A DNA stretch of 64,000 nt from Sphingobium sp. 15-1. Its GTDB lineage: Bacteria > Pseudomonadota > Alphaproteobacteria > Sphingomonadales > Sphingomonadaceae. The notes beneath the pieces were generated by a model, which was not told the origin of the DNA, did not search any database, and saw only the letters and a list, made by a program, of their open reading frames with translations. The DNA lies in the NCBI RefSeq assembly GCF_013375535.1, contig NZ_JABXJG010000002.1, positions 1,116,001 through 1,180,000 of the forward strand, written 5' to 3'. The translations under genes and the position numbers were made by a program. This document shows positions 9,187-16,379 of the stretch, in pieces (position 1 is the first letter of the stretch; each line of letters opens with the position of its first letter).

Positions 9187-10065
9187 ATGAGTGTCAATTC
9201 CAAGAGCCCGAAATTTCTCCTGTTGCTCGCCCTGCTTGCCGGGGCATCGTCGGGCAGCGTCGCCGCGCAGACCCAGGACGCGCCCCCGCCGCCGCCCTCC
9301 GCCGACGTCTCGGCAACCGCCTATCTGCCCGCCGAGAAGACGGTGGGGCCGGAGATCAAGGGCATTATTTCCGCCCGCAGCGGCGACAAGATGCAGGTCA
9401 CGGCCGCCGACGGCACCAAATCCGTCATCGTCATCAACGACGCCACCAAGATCAGCGCCAGCAAGGGCTTTTTCGGCCTCAACCGCAGCAGGCTCGCCGC
9501 GACCTCGCTGCTCAATGGCCTGCCGGTGACGGTCAAGACCCTGCAATCGGGCGAGGGCCTGGTGGCGAGCCAGATCAACCTGCAGAACAAGGATCTCAAG
9601 ACCGCGTCGATGATCCACAACGGCACGGAGCAGGGCTTTGCCGAACAGACGGCGGCAACCCAGGCGCTGCGCGGCCGCATGGGCGAGATCGACCAATATA
9701 ATGTCAAGAGCACGACGAACGTGAATTTCGACACGGGCAAGGCGGTGTTGTCCGAACAGGCGAAGAACGACCTCTGCGCGGCGGCGACCGCTGCCGATGG
9801 AATGCCTAATGCCCTGCTGCTCGTCGTGGGTTACACCGATTCCACGGGCGGCGATGAATTCAACCAGGTGCTGAGCGAAAAGCGGGCCGGTCGCGTCGTC
9901 AATTATCTTCAGCAGGCCTGCGGCTGGAAGCCCTATCGCATGCTGACGCCCACCGGCATGGCCGAAGCGGACCCCCTGGCGAGCAACGACACCATCGAAG
10001 GCAAGGCGCAGAATCGCCGCGTCGCGGTGAACATCCTGGTCAGCAAGGCCGTCGACGGCCTGTAA
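9187..10065 (+). CDS. OmpA-family outer-membrane/periplasmic protein
   Basis: This is a 292-residue precursor. ATG 9187 is chosen because AAGGAG (9174-9179) lies 7 bases upstream; a GTG at 9184 is too close. A signal peptide ends near 'SVAAQ', followed by a proline-rich linker (DAPPPPPS). Residues about 50-130 form a small beta domain ('GIISARSGDKMQVTAADG') of the kind found in sphingomonad OmpA-like proteins. The C-terminal OmpA/peptidoglycan-binding domain (about 175-285) shows 'NVNFDTGKAVLSEQAKNDL', 'VVGYTDSTGGDEFNQVLSEKRA' and 'GKAQNRRVAVNI', including the D and R that grip diaminopimelate. It probably tethers the envelope to peptidoglycan. A strong terminator follows. Confidence 0.9.
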   Translation: MSVNSKSPKFLLLLALLAGASSGSVAAQTQDAPPPPPSADVSATAYLPAEKTVGPEIKGIISARSGDKMQVTAADGTKSVIVINDATKISASKGFFGLNRSRLAATSLLNGLPVTVKTLQSGEGLVASQINLQNKDLKTASMIHNGTEQGFAEQTAATQALRGRMGEIDQYNVKSTTNVNFDTGKAVLSEQAKNDLCAAATAADGMPNALLLVVGYTDSTGGDEFNQVLSEKRAGRVVNYLQQACGWKPYRMLTPTGMAEADPLASNDTIEGKAQNRRVAVNILVSKAVDGL

Positions 10066-10072
10066 GATGCGC

Positions 10073-10100
10073 GGGGTGGGTTTCGCCCACCCCGGCTTTT
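10073..10100 (+). terminator. Rho-independent terminator after the OmpA-like gene
   Basis: A perfect 8-bp stem GGGGTGGG/CCCACCCC (10073-10080 and 10086-10093) with loop TTTCG is followed by GGCTTTT. It lies 8 bases after the stop codon. Confidence 0.85.
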
Positions 10101-10132
10101 CGCGTCCGATCCGCCGTTGCGAAGCGTGACCG

Positions 10133-10651
10133 TCATTCGCGCATGTTTGCGGTCAGAAGCAGATCGTCCAGTTGCTTGAACGTCTCGCTGAAGCCGCTTG
10201 TGCTGCCGGACGCGATCGCATCGTCCAAAGCTTCCTTCGAGGGATGGAGGTCGTGCATGACGACCAGCGTCCCGCTTCCTCTTTCCTCGAAGGTCACGGT
10301 GGTGATGGCTCCGCCTTCTCCGCCTTCTTCATTTGTCCAGACGAGTCGGGAATAGGGCGTTACCTCAATATATTTCCCGAAAAATTCCATCGGCTGTTCG
10401 GAAGCGGCGTGGCCGAATACGAAGCGGTAGGTGCCGCCTGCGCGAACATCGGCCTCGCAGGAAATGAAGAACACCCCAAATGACTTTGGCGCCCACCATT
10501 GTTTGAGCAATTCCGGCTTGGTCCAGGCATCGAACAGGATTTTGGCGGGGGCGTCAAAGGTCCGCGTGACGATCAGCTCACGCTCGGACTTTCGTTCCAC
10601 CGTCGTGTGGTTCTTTCCCGAAACGGGATCACTCTGTCCCTTGGCGTCCAT
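10133..10651 (-). CDS. SRPBCC (AHSA1-like) domain protein
   Basis: This single-domain protein has 172 residues. The START/Bet v1-like fold of the AHSA1 group is visible from 'LIVTRTFDAPAKILFDAWTK' (helix-grip start), 'ELLKQWWAPK', 'GGTYRFVFGH', 'MEFFGKYIEVTPYSRLVWTNEE' and the C-terminal 'FSETFKQLDDLL' helix. The start ATG 10651 follows GGAAGGAAG and lies inside the end of the ArsR regulator gene (23-bp overlap), so the two are translationally coupled. ArsR + SRPBCC pairs are very common, and the SRPBCC partner is thought to bind a small hydrophobic ligand. No enzymatic role can be assigned. Confidence 0.85.
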   Translation of the reverse strand: MDAKGQSDPVSGKNHTTVERKSERELIVTRTFDAPAKILFDAWTKPELLKQWWAPKSFGVFFISCEADVRAGGTYRFVFGHAASEQPMEFFGKYIEVTPYSRLVWTNEEGGEGGAITTVTFEERGSGTLVVMHDLHPSKEALDDAIASGSTSGFSETFKQLDDLLLTANMRE

Positions 10652-10994
10652 CGGTTTCTTCCTTCCGTTTCAGTTCCCCGACAAGCTTGTCCAACTCGTC
10701 GAAGCGTGAAGCCCAGAGCTGGCGATACCTCTCCATCCACGCCATTTCTTCGGTCAGTCCGCGTGGGCCGAGCTTGCAGTTCCTGACGCGACCGACCTTC
10801 TCCGTGGTCACGAACCCGGCCTGCTCCAATATGCTGACATGCTTCTTCATGCCGGTGAGCGTCATGTGGAACTTCCCGGCAAGGTCCGTGATCGACGAAT
10901 CCGCCCGCCCGAGCTGTTCCAGGACGCCGCGTCGCGTGGCATCCGACAAAGCGGCGAAGGAGGCGTCAAGGCGGGCGGTGGAAAGATGAACCAT
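10629..10994 (-). CDS. ArsR-family winged-helix regulator
   Basis: The protein has 121 residues when started at ATG 10994, which lies in a perfect palindrome; an in-frame start at 11045 would add 17 residues. Motifs: 'LDASFAALSDATRRGVLEQL' (first helices of ArsR), 'SITDLAGKFHMTLTGMKKHVSILEQAG' (recognition helix) and 'VGRVRNCKLGP' (wing). No metal-binding cysteine motif is present, so it belongs to the non-metal ArsR group usually paired with SRPBCC proteins. It is probably an autorepressor of the two-gene unit. Confidence 0.9.
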   Translation of the reverse strand: MVHLSTARLDASFAALSDATRRGVLEQLGRADSSITDLAGKFHMTLTGMKKHVSILEQAGFVTTEKVGRVRNCKLGPRGLTEEMAWMERYRQLWASRFDELDKLVGELKRKEETDGRQGTE

Positions 10995-11002
10995 ATGGTT
11001 CA
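10987..11002. promoter_or_regulatory. Palindromic operator over the ArsR start codon
   Basis: The 16-bp perfect palindrome TGAACCATATGGTTCA spans the start codon of the ArsR regulator (complement of 10992-10994). Its position and symmetry fit an autoregulatory site for a dimeric winged-helix protein that would block initiation. The AACCATATGGTT core is a kind of site I associate with ArsR/SRPBCC pairs. Confidence 0.65.
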
Positions 11003-11168
11003 CTATTATCGCAAGGATCGCCTCCGCGCAAGGGCAAGCCAGCATGATTGCGGCAAGGAGCGCTTATCGGCTTAACGCATCGCCATTGTTGGGATATGAC
11101 CAATGGTCTGATATCGGGTAAGACGCCCCGGTTGAGAAGCGCTCCGGCAAAAGGAAATAAAACGGAAA

Positions 11169-11396
11169 ATGGCGACGCGTACGGAACGAGCAGAGGCGGA
11201 TCAGGACGGCCAGGGTTTCACGCCCCCCAGGTCGCCATTGCGTGTGATGAACATATTGGAGGAGCTGGCGGCCGAGCCGAGGGGCCTGCCGCTGGTCCGC
11301 CTTCTGGAAAGGATGGACCTTCCCAAGACCAACCTGGTAAGCCTGTTGAGAGCGCTTGAAGAGGCGCGTTATGTCGTCGGCACGGTCACCTGCTGA
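11169..11396 (+). pseudogene. IclR-family regulator, N-terminal fragment
   Basis: ATG 11169 follows AAAGGAAAT. The 75 codons encode only the helix-turn-helix end of an IclR regulator ('PLRVMNILEELAAEPRGLPL', 'LLERMDLPKTNLVSLLRALEEARYV'). The ligand-binding GAF-like domain, normally about 170 more residues, is missing, and the frame stops at 11394-11396 where acyl-CoA dehydrogenase sequence begins. This is a truncated gene at a deletion junction. Confidence 0.8.
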
Positions 11397-11842
11397 CGGG
11401 CCTTAATGCGGAGCGCATCCTTGTCGCGGCCACCGCCGTGGGCATTGCCCGCCGCTCGCTCGAACGCGCCGTCCAATATGCCAAGGATCGCACGGTGTTC
11501 CAGCGCCCCATCGGCGCCAATCAGGGGGTCGCCTTCCCCCTCGCGGAAGGGTTCGCCCAATATTCGGTGGTGGCTCTGCTGCTCGACAAGGCGGCGGCGA
11601 TGTATGACGCGGGCCAGGACTGCGGCGTCGAAGCGACGATGCTCAAATATCTCGCCGCGGAAATCGCCTACAAGCTGGCCGACCAGGCCGTGCAGACCCA
11701 TGGCGGCAAGGGTTACGCCACGGAGTTCGATGTCGAACGCTACTGGCGCGAGGCGCGGATGTTGCGGCTGGCGCCGATCACGCAGGAACTGGCGCTCAAT
11801 CATCTCGCCACCCACGGCCTGGGGTTGCCTCGCTCCTTCTGA
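11387..11842 (+). pseudogene. Acyl-CoA dehydrogenase, C-terminal fragment
   Basis: From about 11387 the frame encodes the C-terminal helical domain of an acyl-CoA dehydrogenase: 'GLNAERILVAA', 'GIARRSLERAVQYAKDRTVF', 'RPIGANQGVAFPLAE', 'QTHGGKGYATEFDVERYWREAR' (FAD/dimer contacts) and 'RLAPITQELALNHL'. The first ~230 residues, including the FAD sheet domain, are absent. There is no ribosome-binding site or start except an internal GTG (11438). With the IclR fragment it marks one deletion that fused two unrelated genes. It is non-functional as a dehydrogenase. Confidence 0.8.
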
Positions 11843-11860
11843 GGCGAGGGCGGCTTTGCA

Positions 11861-12556
11861 CTAGCCTTTCGGGTCGCGCCCATAGGTTTCCACCAGGGAA
11901 ACGAAAGAATGAATGGCGATGTCCTTCAATTTGGGCATCAGCGGCTCGAAAGGCTTTTCGAACCCGGCAAATGGGGTCATCCCCTCGATCGAGGCGGAGA
12001 TGAAAAGGGCGATCGCGGCGCGGTCGTCCGGCCGCAGGTCGGGGCGCATTTCCCCGATGATCTCAGCGAAAGGGGCGCGGGCGCGTTGATAGAGATCCTG
12101 CACGCGCCCCAGCACGAACGCGTCGTGATTGGACAAGGCCCATAGTTCGGGAAAGAGGCGGGTCGTCTTCTTGCTGCGAATGTCGTCGAGGATGAAGAGG
12201 CAGATGCGCCGCAACCTTTCGGCTGGCGCGCCCGGTTCGTGGATGATCTGGTCGAATTCGATCTCATAGCTGCGGATGACGGCTTCCAGCAATTCGCGGA
12301 CCAGATCCTCGCGGCTGCGATAATGATAGGTGAGGTTGCCGAACTTGATGCCGCAGGCGGTGGCGACTCGGCGCATGCTCATTGCGCGATACCCCTCCTC
12401 GATTAGTATATCGAGCGCTGTCCGCAATATGAGTTCGCGCGTCTCATTGCCCTTGGAATAGCCGCCATCCCGTTCGGGTACGACCAGTTCGCCTGAAAAT
12501 CCTTCACCCATATCCATAGGAAATTCCACAAATTTTCCAAAGTTCCGCGACACCAT
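11861..12556 (-). CDS. TetR-family transcriptional regulator
   Basis: The protein has 231 residues using ATG 12556, which has AAGGA six bases upstream; ATG 12580 in frame lacks one. After a 30-residue lead comes the TetR helix-turn-helix ('LILRTALDILIEEGYRAMSM', 'RRVATACGIKFGNLTYHYRSREDLVRELL'). The C-terminal all-helical domain ('LWALSNHDAFVLGRVQDLYQ') resembles the TetR_C group with a conserved N-H-D. It is divergent from the amine-dehydrogenase operon, with 113 bp between starts, so regulation of that operon is the natural inference. Confidence 0.85.
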   Translation of the reverse strand: MVSRNFGKFVEFPMDMGEGFSGELVVPERDGGYSKGNETRELILRTALDILIEEGYRAMSMRRVATACGIKFGNLTYHYRSREDLVRELLEAVIRSYEIEFDQIIHEPGAPAERLRRICLFILDDIRSKKTTRLFPELWALSNHDAFVLGRVQDLYQRARAPFAEIIGEMRPDLRPDDRAAIALFISASIEGMTPFAGFEKPFEPLMPKLKDIAIHSFVSLVETYGRDPKG

Positions 12557-12569
12557 AGAGGTTCCTTGA

Positions 12570-12629
12570 AAATATGTCATCCGACAAATTTAGGTCACTT
12601 GACAGATTTGTTGCTGATTAGTCATATTT
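12570..12629. promoter_or_regulatory. Divergent promoter/operator region of the amine-dehydrogenase operon
   Basis: TTGACA (12599-12604) and CATATT (12623-12628), 18 bases apart, form a plausible promoter reading toward mauB. Two nested inverted repeats surround it: AAATATG/CATATTT (12570-12576, 12623-12629) and ACAAAT/ATTTGT (12584-12589, 12606-12611). A TetR-type dimer could bind here; that is an inference. Confidence 0.5.
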
Positions 12630-12669
12630 GCAGCGAGCGGACAAGAGCCGCCATCAGGAGAGGATCTCT

Positions 12670-13839
12670 ATGCGGTCAGTTGGCCTCAGCCTGCTGCTAT
12701 GCGCGGCCATGCCCTTGCCGGTCTCCGCCGGAACGGCGGAATTTCCCAAACCGTTGCCCGAGGAGCAGATTCCCAATGTCGCGGGATTGCCCGCGATATG
12801 GCCGAAAAGCTGGGTGCTAATCCACGATCTCAACTTCGCCTCCATCCTGGACGGGAAGCTGGCGTTGGTTGACACGGCGTCGGCGGACCGGCCGTTGAAG
12901 GGACATGTCCGGGCCGCCCAGTTCGGCAATGAGCTGGTCTCGCCCGAGCGGGGTGAGATTTACACGGCGGAAACATTCTACAGCCGCCTGACGCGGGGCG
13001 AGCGCACCGACGCGATAACCATATGGGATATGAAGACCCTCCAACCCAAGGGCGAGATCGTCCTGCCCGGCGGTAAGCGGCAATTGTCCGTGACCTATCC
13101 CAATGTCTTTCAGTTCACCCATGGCGGCAAATGGGCGCTGGTCGCCAATTTCACGCCGGCCCAGTCAGTGACGGTGGTCGATCTGGAAAATCGCAAGCTG
13201 TTGAGCGAGATCGATTTGCCTGGCTGCACCCAAATCTATCCCACCGGCGAGCGCGGCTTCAGCAGCCTGTGCGCCGATGGGTCGATCTTCAGCGTGACGC
13301 TGGATGACAAGGGGCAGGCGGCGGCGTCGAAGAGCGTCGCCAAGGTGCAGGACATCGACAAACAGCCCCTGTTCGGCACGCCCGCGATGGTCGGGCGGAC
13401 GGCGTGGTTCGTCAGCTATTACGGCATGATCCAGGGCATCGATCTTTCGGGAACGGTGGCCAAACCTCTGCCCGGCATGTTCAGCGTCGGCAAGGCGGAA
13501 GGGGGCGCGCCGGAGTGGCGGCCGGGCGGCTGGCAGGTGATCCGCGCTGATGCCAAGGGGCTGCTCTATGTGCTGATGAGTCCCAACGGCAAGGAAGGCA
13601 GCCACAAGGATGGCGGCACCGAAGTCTGGGTCGTCGATCCGGTGAAGAAGGCTCGCGTATCGCGCATCAAGCTGCGCGGGCAGGGCTTGGCGATTGCGGT
13701 GACGCATGAGGACGCCCCCCATTTGATCGTGGCGCGGGCGGACGGCGTGATCGACGTGCATGACGCGGCGACGGGCGCCTTCGTGCGGACATTGGGGGCG
13801 ACGGTCGCGGCCAATCCGATCGTGATCACGGTGCCGTGA
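12670..13839 (+). CDS. mauB: TTQ amine dehydrogenase heavy chain (MauB/AauB-like)
   Basis: This 389-residue precursor has a Sec signal peptide (LSLLLCAAMPLPVSAG). ATG 12670 has AGGAGAGG upstream; an in-frame earlier start at 12628 does not. The mature chain is a seven-bladed beta-propeller typical of methylamine/aromatic amine dehydrogenase large subunits: 'WVLIHDLNFASILDGKLALVD', 'ITIWDMKTLQPKGEI', 'TVVDLENRKLLSEIDLPGC', 'TEVWVVDPVKKARVSRIKL' and 'GVIDVHDAATGAFV'. It forms the alpha2beta2 periplasmic enzyme with the TTQ light chain at 14918 and lines the substrate channel. It is the first gene of the operon. The methylamine and aromatic-amine versions cannot be separated by eye. Confidence 0.85.
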   Translation: MRSVGLSLLLCAAMPLPVSAGTAEFPKPLPEEQIPNVAGLPAIWPKSWVLIHDLNFASILDGKLALVDTASADRPLKGHVRAAQFGNELVSPERGEIYTAETFYSRLTRGERTDAITIWDMKTLQPKGEIVLPGGKRQLSVTYPNVFQFTHGGKWALVANFTPAQSVTVVDLENRKLLSEIDLPGCTQIYPTGERGFSSLCADGSIFSVTLDDKGQAAASKSVAKVQDIDKQPLFGTPAMVGRTAWFVSYYGMIQGIDLSGTVAKPLPGMFSVGKAEGGAPEWRPGGWQVIRADAKGLLYVLMSPNGKEGSHKDGGTEVWVVDPVKKARVSRIKLRGQGLAIAVTHEDAPHLIVARADGVIDVHDAATGAFVRTLGATVAANPIVITVP

Positions 13840-14327
13840 TGGCGGCGCTTTCCCTTTTCCTGGTGATGCTGCTGGGCGCTTCCGCGGTGCACAAGGCGGT
13901 CGGGCGCGAGCGGCTGGCGGTCGTGGCGGCGCGGCTGGCTGGAGCGCGGGCGCAGGTCGGGCCGCTGCTGCTGATCTTGGCGGGCGTGGTTGAGGCGGCG
14001 GCGGCCCTGTGCCTGCTGATCCCGCCCTTGCGGCCCGTCGGAGCGATGGTCGCGACGCTGCTTTGGCTGGTCTATGCGGTGGCGCTGTGGCGTCGGCGCG
14101 GCCAGTCGCTCGACTGCGGCTGTGATTGGGTGGCGCGGGAACGGCCGGTCGGCATGGCGCAGATTGCCCGGCCGGCGCTGCTCGCGCTGCTGGCCTTGCT
14201 GACCCTTGTCATGCCGTCCTTCGCCTTCACGTTCGACGCGCCCTTTGCCGCGGCAGGCCTGCTGGCCCTCTATCTCGCCGCCACCGAACTTCTCGCCATT
14301 CCCCAGCCTTCGTGGAGAAACCGCTGA
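13839..14327 (+). CDS. mauE: MauE-like membrane protein for TTQ enzyme maturation
   Basis: The protein has 162 residues and four to five hydrophobic helices (DoxX/MauE fold). The start ATG overlaps the mauB stop (TGATG). A short cysteine pair in 'SLDCGCDW' lies in a loop after helix three, as in MauE proteins. MauE and MauD are needed for the light chain, with its many disulfides, to accumulate in the periplasm, so the pair is regarded as an oxidative-folding relay. The stop overlaps the next start (ATGA-type). Confidence 0.85.
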   Translation: MAALSLFLVMLLGASAVHKAVGRERLAVVAARLAGARAQVGPLLLILAGVVEAAAALCLLIPPLRPVGAMVATLLWLVYAVALWRRRGQSLDCGCDWVARERPVGMAQIARPALLALLALLTLVMPSFAFTFDAPFAAAGLLALYLAATELLAIPQPSWRNR

Positions 14328-14914
14328 TGCTGACGTCACAGATTTTGCTTTGGGCGGCGGTGGTTGTCCAGGCTTTGCTCATCGCCGCGCTCGCCCGGCA
14401 GGTCGGCATATTGCATGAACGGATCGCGCCCGCTGGCGCGCTCACTCTCCATCAAGGCGTGAAGATCGGGGAGAGGGCGACGCCGCTCGAACTGCTCACC
14501 ATCGACAATGAGCGGCTGACCATCGGCGGCCAGCGCGACGGGCGCAGCCAATTGCTCTTCTTCGCCTCGCCCGACTGTTCGGTGTGCAAGTCGCTGCTGC
14601 CGGTGCTGCGCTCGGCGGCGCGGGCGGAGGCGGACTGGATCGATGTGGTGATCGCGGGCGACGGGACGAAGACCGCCTATCGCGCCATGGCGGCGGAGCA
14701 TGGGCTGGAGGGCTTGCCGCTGGTCCTGTCCGAAGCCCTGGGCCGCGCCTTCGGGGTTGCGAAGCTGCCTTATGCGGTGCTGCTGGACGAGGGCGGCAAG
14801 GTCGCCTCGCTCGGCCTCATCAACAGCCGCGAACATCTGGAAAGCCTGTTCGAAGCCAAGGAACATGGCGTCGCCTCGATCCAGGATTTCCTCGCTCGCC
14901 GGAAGGGGGCCTGA
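14327..14914 (+). CDS. mauD: MauD thioredoxin-like maturation protein
   Basis: The protein has 195 residues from ATG 14327, which overlaps the mauE stop; the open frame extends further upstream but that part is a shadow of mauE. An N-terminal membrane anchor (residues about 5-25) is followed by a periplasmic thioredoxin fold with the redox motif C84-S-V-C87 in 'FFASPDCSVCKSLLP' and the cis-proline region 'KLPYAVLLDEGGKV'. It is predicted to form or shuffle the six disulfides of the TTQ light chain together with MauE. Confidence 0.85.
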   Translation: MLTSQILLWAAVVVQALLIAALARQVGILHERIAPAGALTLHQGVKIGERATPLELLTIDNERLTIGGQRDGRSQLLFFASPDCSVCKSLLPVLRSAARAEADWIDVVIAGDGTKTAYRAMAAEHGLEGLPLVLSEALGRAFGVAKLPYAVLLDEGGKVASLGLINSREHLESLFEAKEHGVASIQDFLARRKGA

Positions 14915-14917
14915 GCC

Positions 14918-15463
14918 ATGGCGCAATTCGACAAATTCACTGAGAAACTGGCACGCGGGGTCGCCCGCAGCACATCGCGCCGATCGCTGCTCGCCTGGCT
15001 GGGCGCCGGGATGACGGGCAGCGCCCTGATCCCGGTCCTGCCGGTGGCGCGCGCCTCCACCCATCCCGACGCGGTGCGGCCGGAAATGACGTCCGGCACG
15101 CCGCAAGACCCCGGCAATCAGGCAAGCTGCGACTATTGGCGCTATTGCGCGATTGACGGCTTCCTCTGCTCCTGCTGCGGCGGGACGGTGAACAGTTGTC
15201 CGCCGGGGACGGAAATGTCCCCGATCACCTGGATTGGCACCTGCACCAATCCGGCCGATGGGCGCGCTTATATCATCAGTTACAACGACTGCTGCGGCGT
15301 ATCCTCCTGCGGTCAATGCCTGTGCAACCGCAATGAAGGCGACCGGCCTCAGGTCCGGTCGCAGTCGAACAATGATTATAACTGGTGCCTGGGCACGGAG
15401 AGCAGCGTTTACAACTGTTCGGTCGCGGCGATCGTCGGCACGGCATTGGAACAGCCGAAATGA
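14918..15463 (+). CDS. mauA: TTQ amine dehydrogenase light chain (MauA/AauA-like)
   Basis: This 181-residue precursor has a twin-arginine leader (SRRSLLAWLG). The mature part is very cysteine-rich, beginning 'CDYWRYCAIDGFLCSCCGGT' and continuing with 'NDCCGVSSCGQCLC', as in methylamine and aromatic amine dehydrogenase small subunits. The two tryptophans that become the tryptophan tryptophylquinone cofactor are W105 ('PITWIGTC') and W156 ('YNWCLG'), by alignment to known light chains. The enzyme oxidises a primary amine to an aldehyde and ammonia in the periplasm and passes electrons to a soluble carrier. It starts 3 bases after mauD and overlaps the next gene. Confidence 0.92.
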   Translation: MAQFDKFTEKLARGVARSTSRRSLLAWLGAGMTGSALIPVLPVARASTHPDAVRPEMTSGTPQDPGNQASCDYWRYCAIDGFLCSCCGGTVNSCPPGTEMSPITWIGTCTNPADGRAYIISYNDCCGVSSCGQCLCNRNEGDRPQVRSQSNNDYNWCLGTESSVYNCSVAAIVGTALEQPK

Positions 15464-15912
15464 GGATGGCGTTCTCCATTCTCCCGCTCCTGATGCTGGG
15501 CATCGGAACCGCCGCCGCGCAGGACGGGGCGTCCATCTACAATCGCTGCGCCGCCTGCCATACCCGCACCGGCGCGGGCGTGCCGGGGGCTTATCCGCCC
15601 CTGGGCAGCGACTTCCGCGCGCTCGCCGCCAAGCCGGACGGGCGCCGCTATCTGGCGCTGGCGGTGATCAAGGGGCTGAACGGCCCGATTTCCGTCGAAG
15701 GCAAGCCCTATCGCGGCATGATGCCCGCGCAGGGTGGACTGGACGATGCCTCGGTCGCTGCGGTGCTGAACCATGTCGGCGGCGCCATTGCCAAGGCTGG
15801 CCCGGCTTTCAAAGCCTTCACCGACAAGGAGGTGGCGGGCTATCGCGCAGGGGCCAAGGCGCTGACCGCCGCCGATGTCGCCCGGCTGCATGAAGGGGCG
15901 GGCGGCAAATGA
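15460..15912 (+). CDS. Mono-haem periplasmic cytochrome c
   Basis: The protein has 150 residues; its ATG overlaps the mauA stop. A signal peptide ends near 'GTAAAQ'. The haem-binding motif is C30-A-A-C33-H34, and the likely axial methionine is in 'YRGMMPAQGGLDD'. Size and layout fit a class I cytochrome c. The position directly behind mauA suggests it accepts electrons from the TTQ enzyme, a job done by amicyanin or azurin in the well-studied systems. The C-terminal 40 residues are lysine- and alanine-rich. Confidence 0.85.
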   Translation: MRMAFSILPLLMLGIGTAAAQDGASIYNRCAACHTRTGAGVPGAYPPLGSDFRALAAKPDGRRYLALAVIKGLNGPISVEGKPYRGMMPAQGGLDDASVAAVLNHVGGAIAKAGPAFKAFTDKEVAGYRAGAKALTAADVARLHEGAGGK

Positions 15913-16364
15913 AGCTGGCGCCGTTCGTCCTGATCGCTTTTGCCGCGACGGCCGTCGCTCTGGCGGCGCGGGCGGGCGAGCGGCCGATGCCGGGCGTGAC
16001 CAATGCGGCCCAGGCGCATCAGGATTATATATTGAAATGCCAGGGCTGCCATCGCCCGAATGGCGGCGGTGACGATCGTTCCAACCCGCCGATGAGCGGG
16101 ATCGTCGCCCGCTTCCTTTCGGTGCCGGGCGGGCGGGCCTTTATCGGCCGGGTGCCGGGCGTCGCCACCGTCGATCTGGACGACCGGCGGTTGGCGGAGC
16201 TGGTGAACTGGACCCTTTACACATTCGACGCGGAGCATGTTCCAGCCGATTTCCGGCCCTATACGGCGGCGGAAATCGGCGCTTTGCGGCGCAATCCGCT
16301 GCGGCTGGAACGCGTGGCCACAAGGGCGCGGCTGGTCGCGGCATTCGAACAGGAAAAACAATGA
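15909..16364 (+). CDS. Small cytochrome c-like protein
   Basis: The protein has 151 residues and overlaps the preceding cytochrome by 4 bases. A signal peptide is followed by C44-Q-G-C47-H48 and 'GGGDDRSNPPMSGIV', whose methionine may be the sixth ligand. It is less typical than its neighbour: the C-terminal half is arginine-rich and predicted helical. It might be a second electron carrier or a haem protein with a role in TTQ biogenesis, since no di-haem MauG is visible. The latter is speculation. Confidence 0.75.
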   Translation: MKLAPFVLIAFAATAVALAARAGERPMPGVTNAAQAHQDYILKCQGCHRPNGGGDDRSNPPMSGIVARFLSVPGGRAFIGRVPGVATVDLDDRRLAELVNWTLYTFDAEHVPADFRPYTAAEIGALRRNPLRLERVATRARLVAAFEQEKQ

Positions 16365-16379
16365 TAGGAGGGTAGGTTC

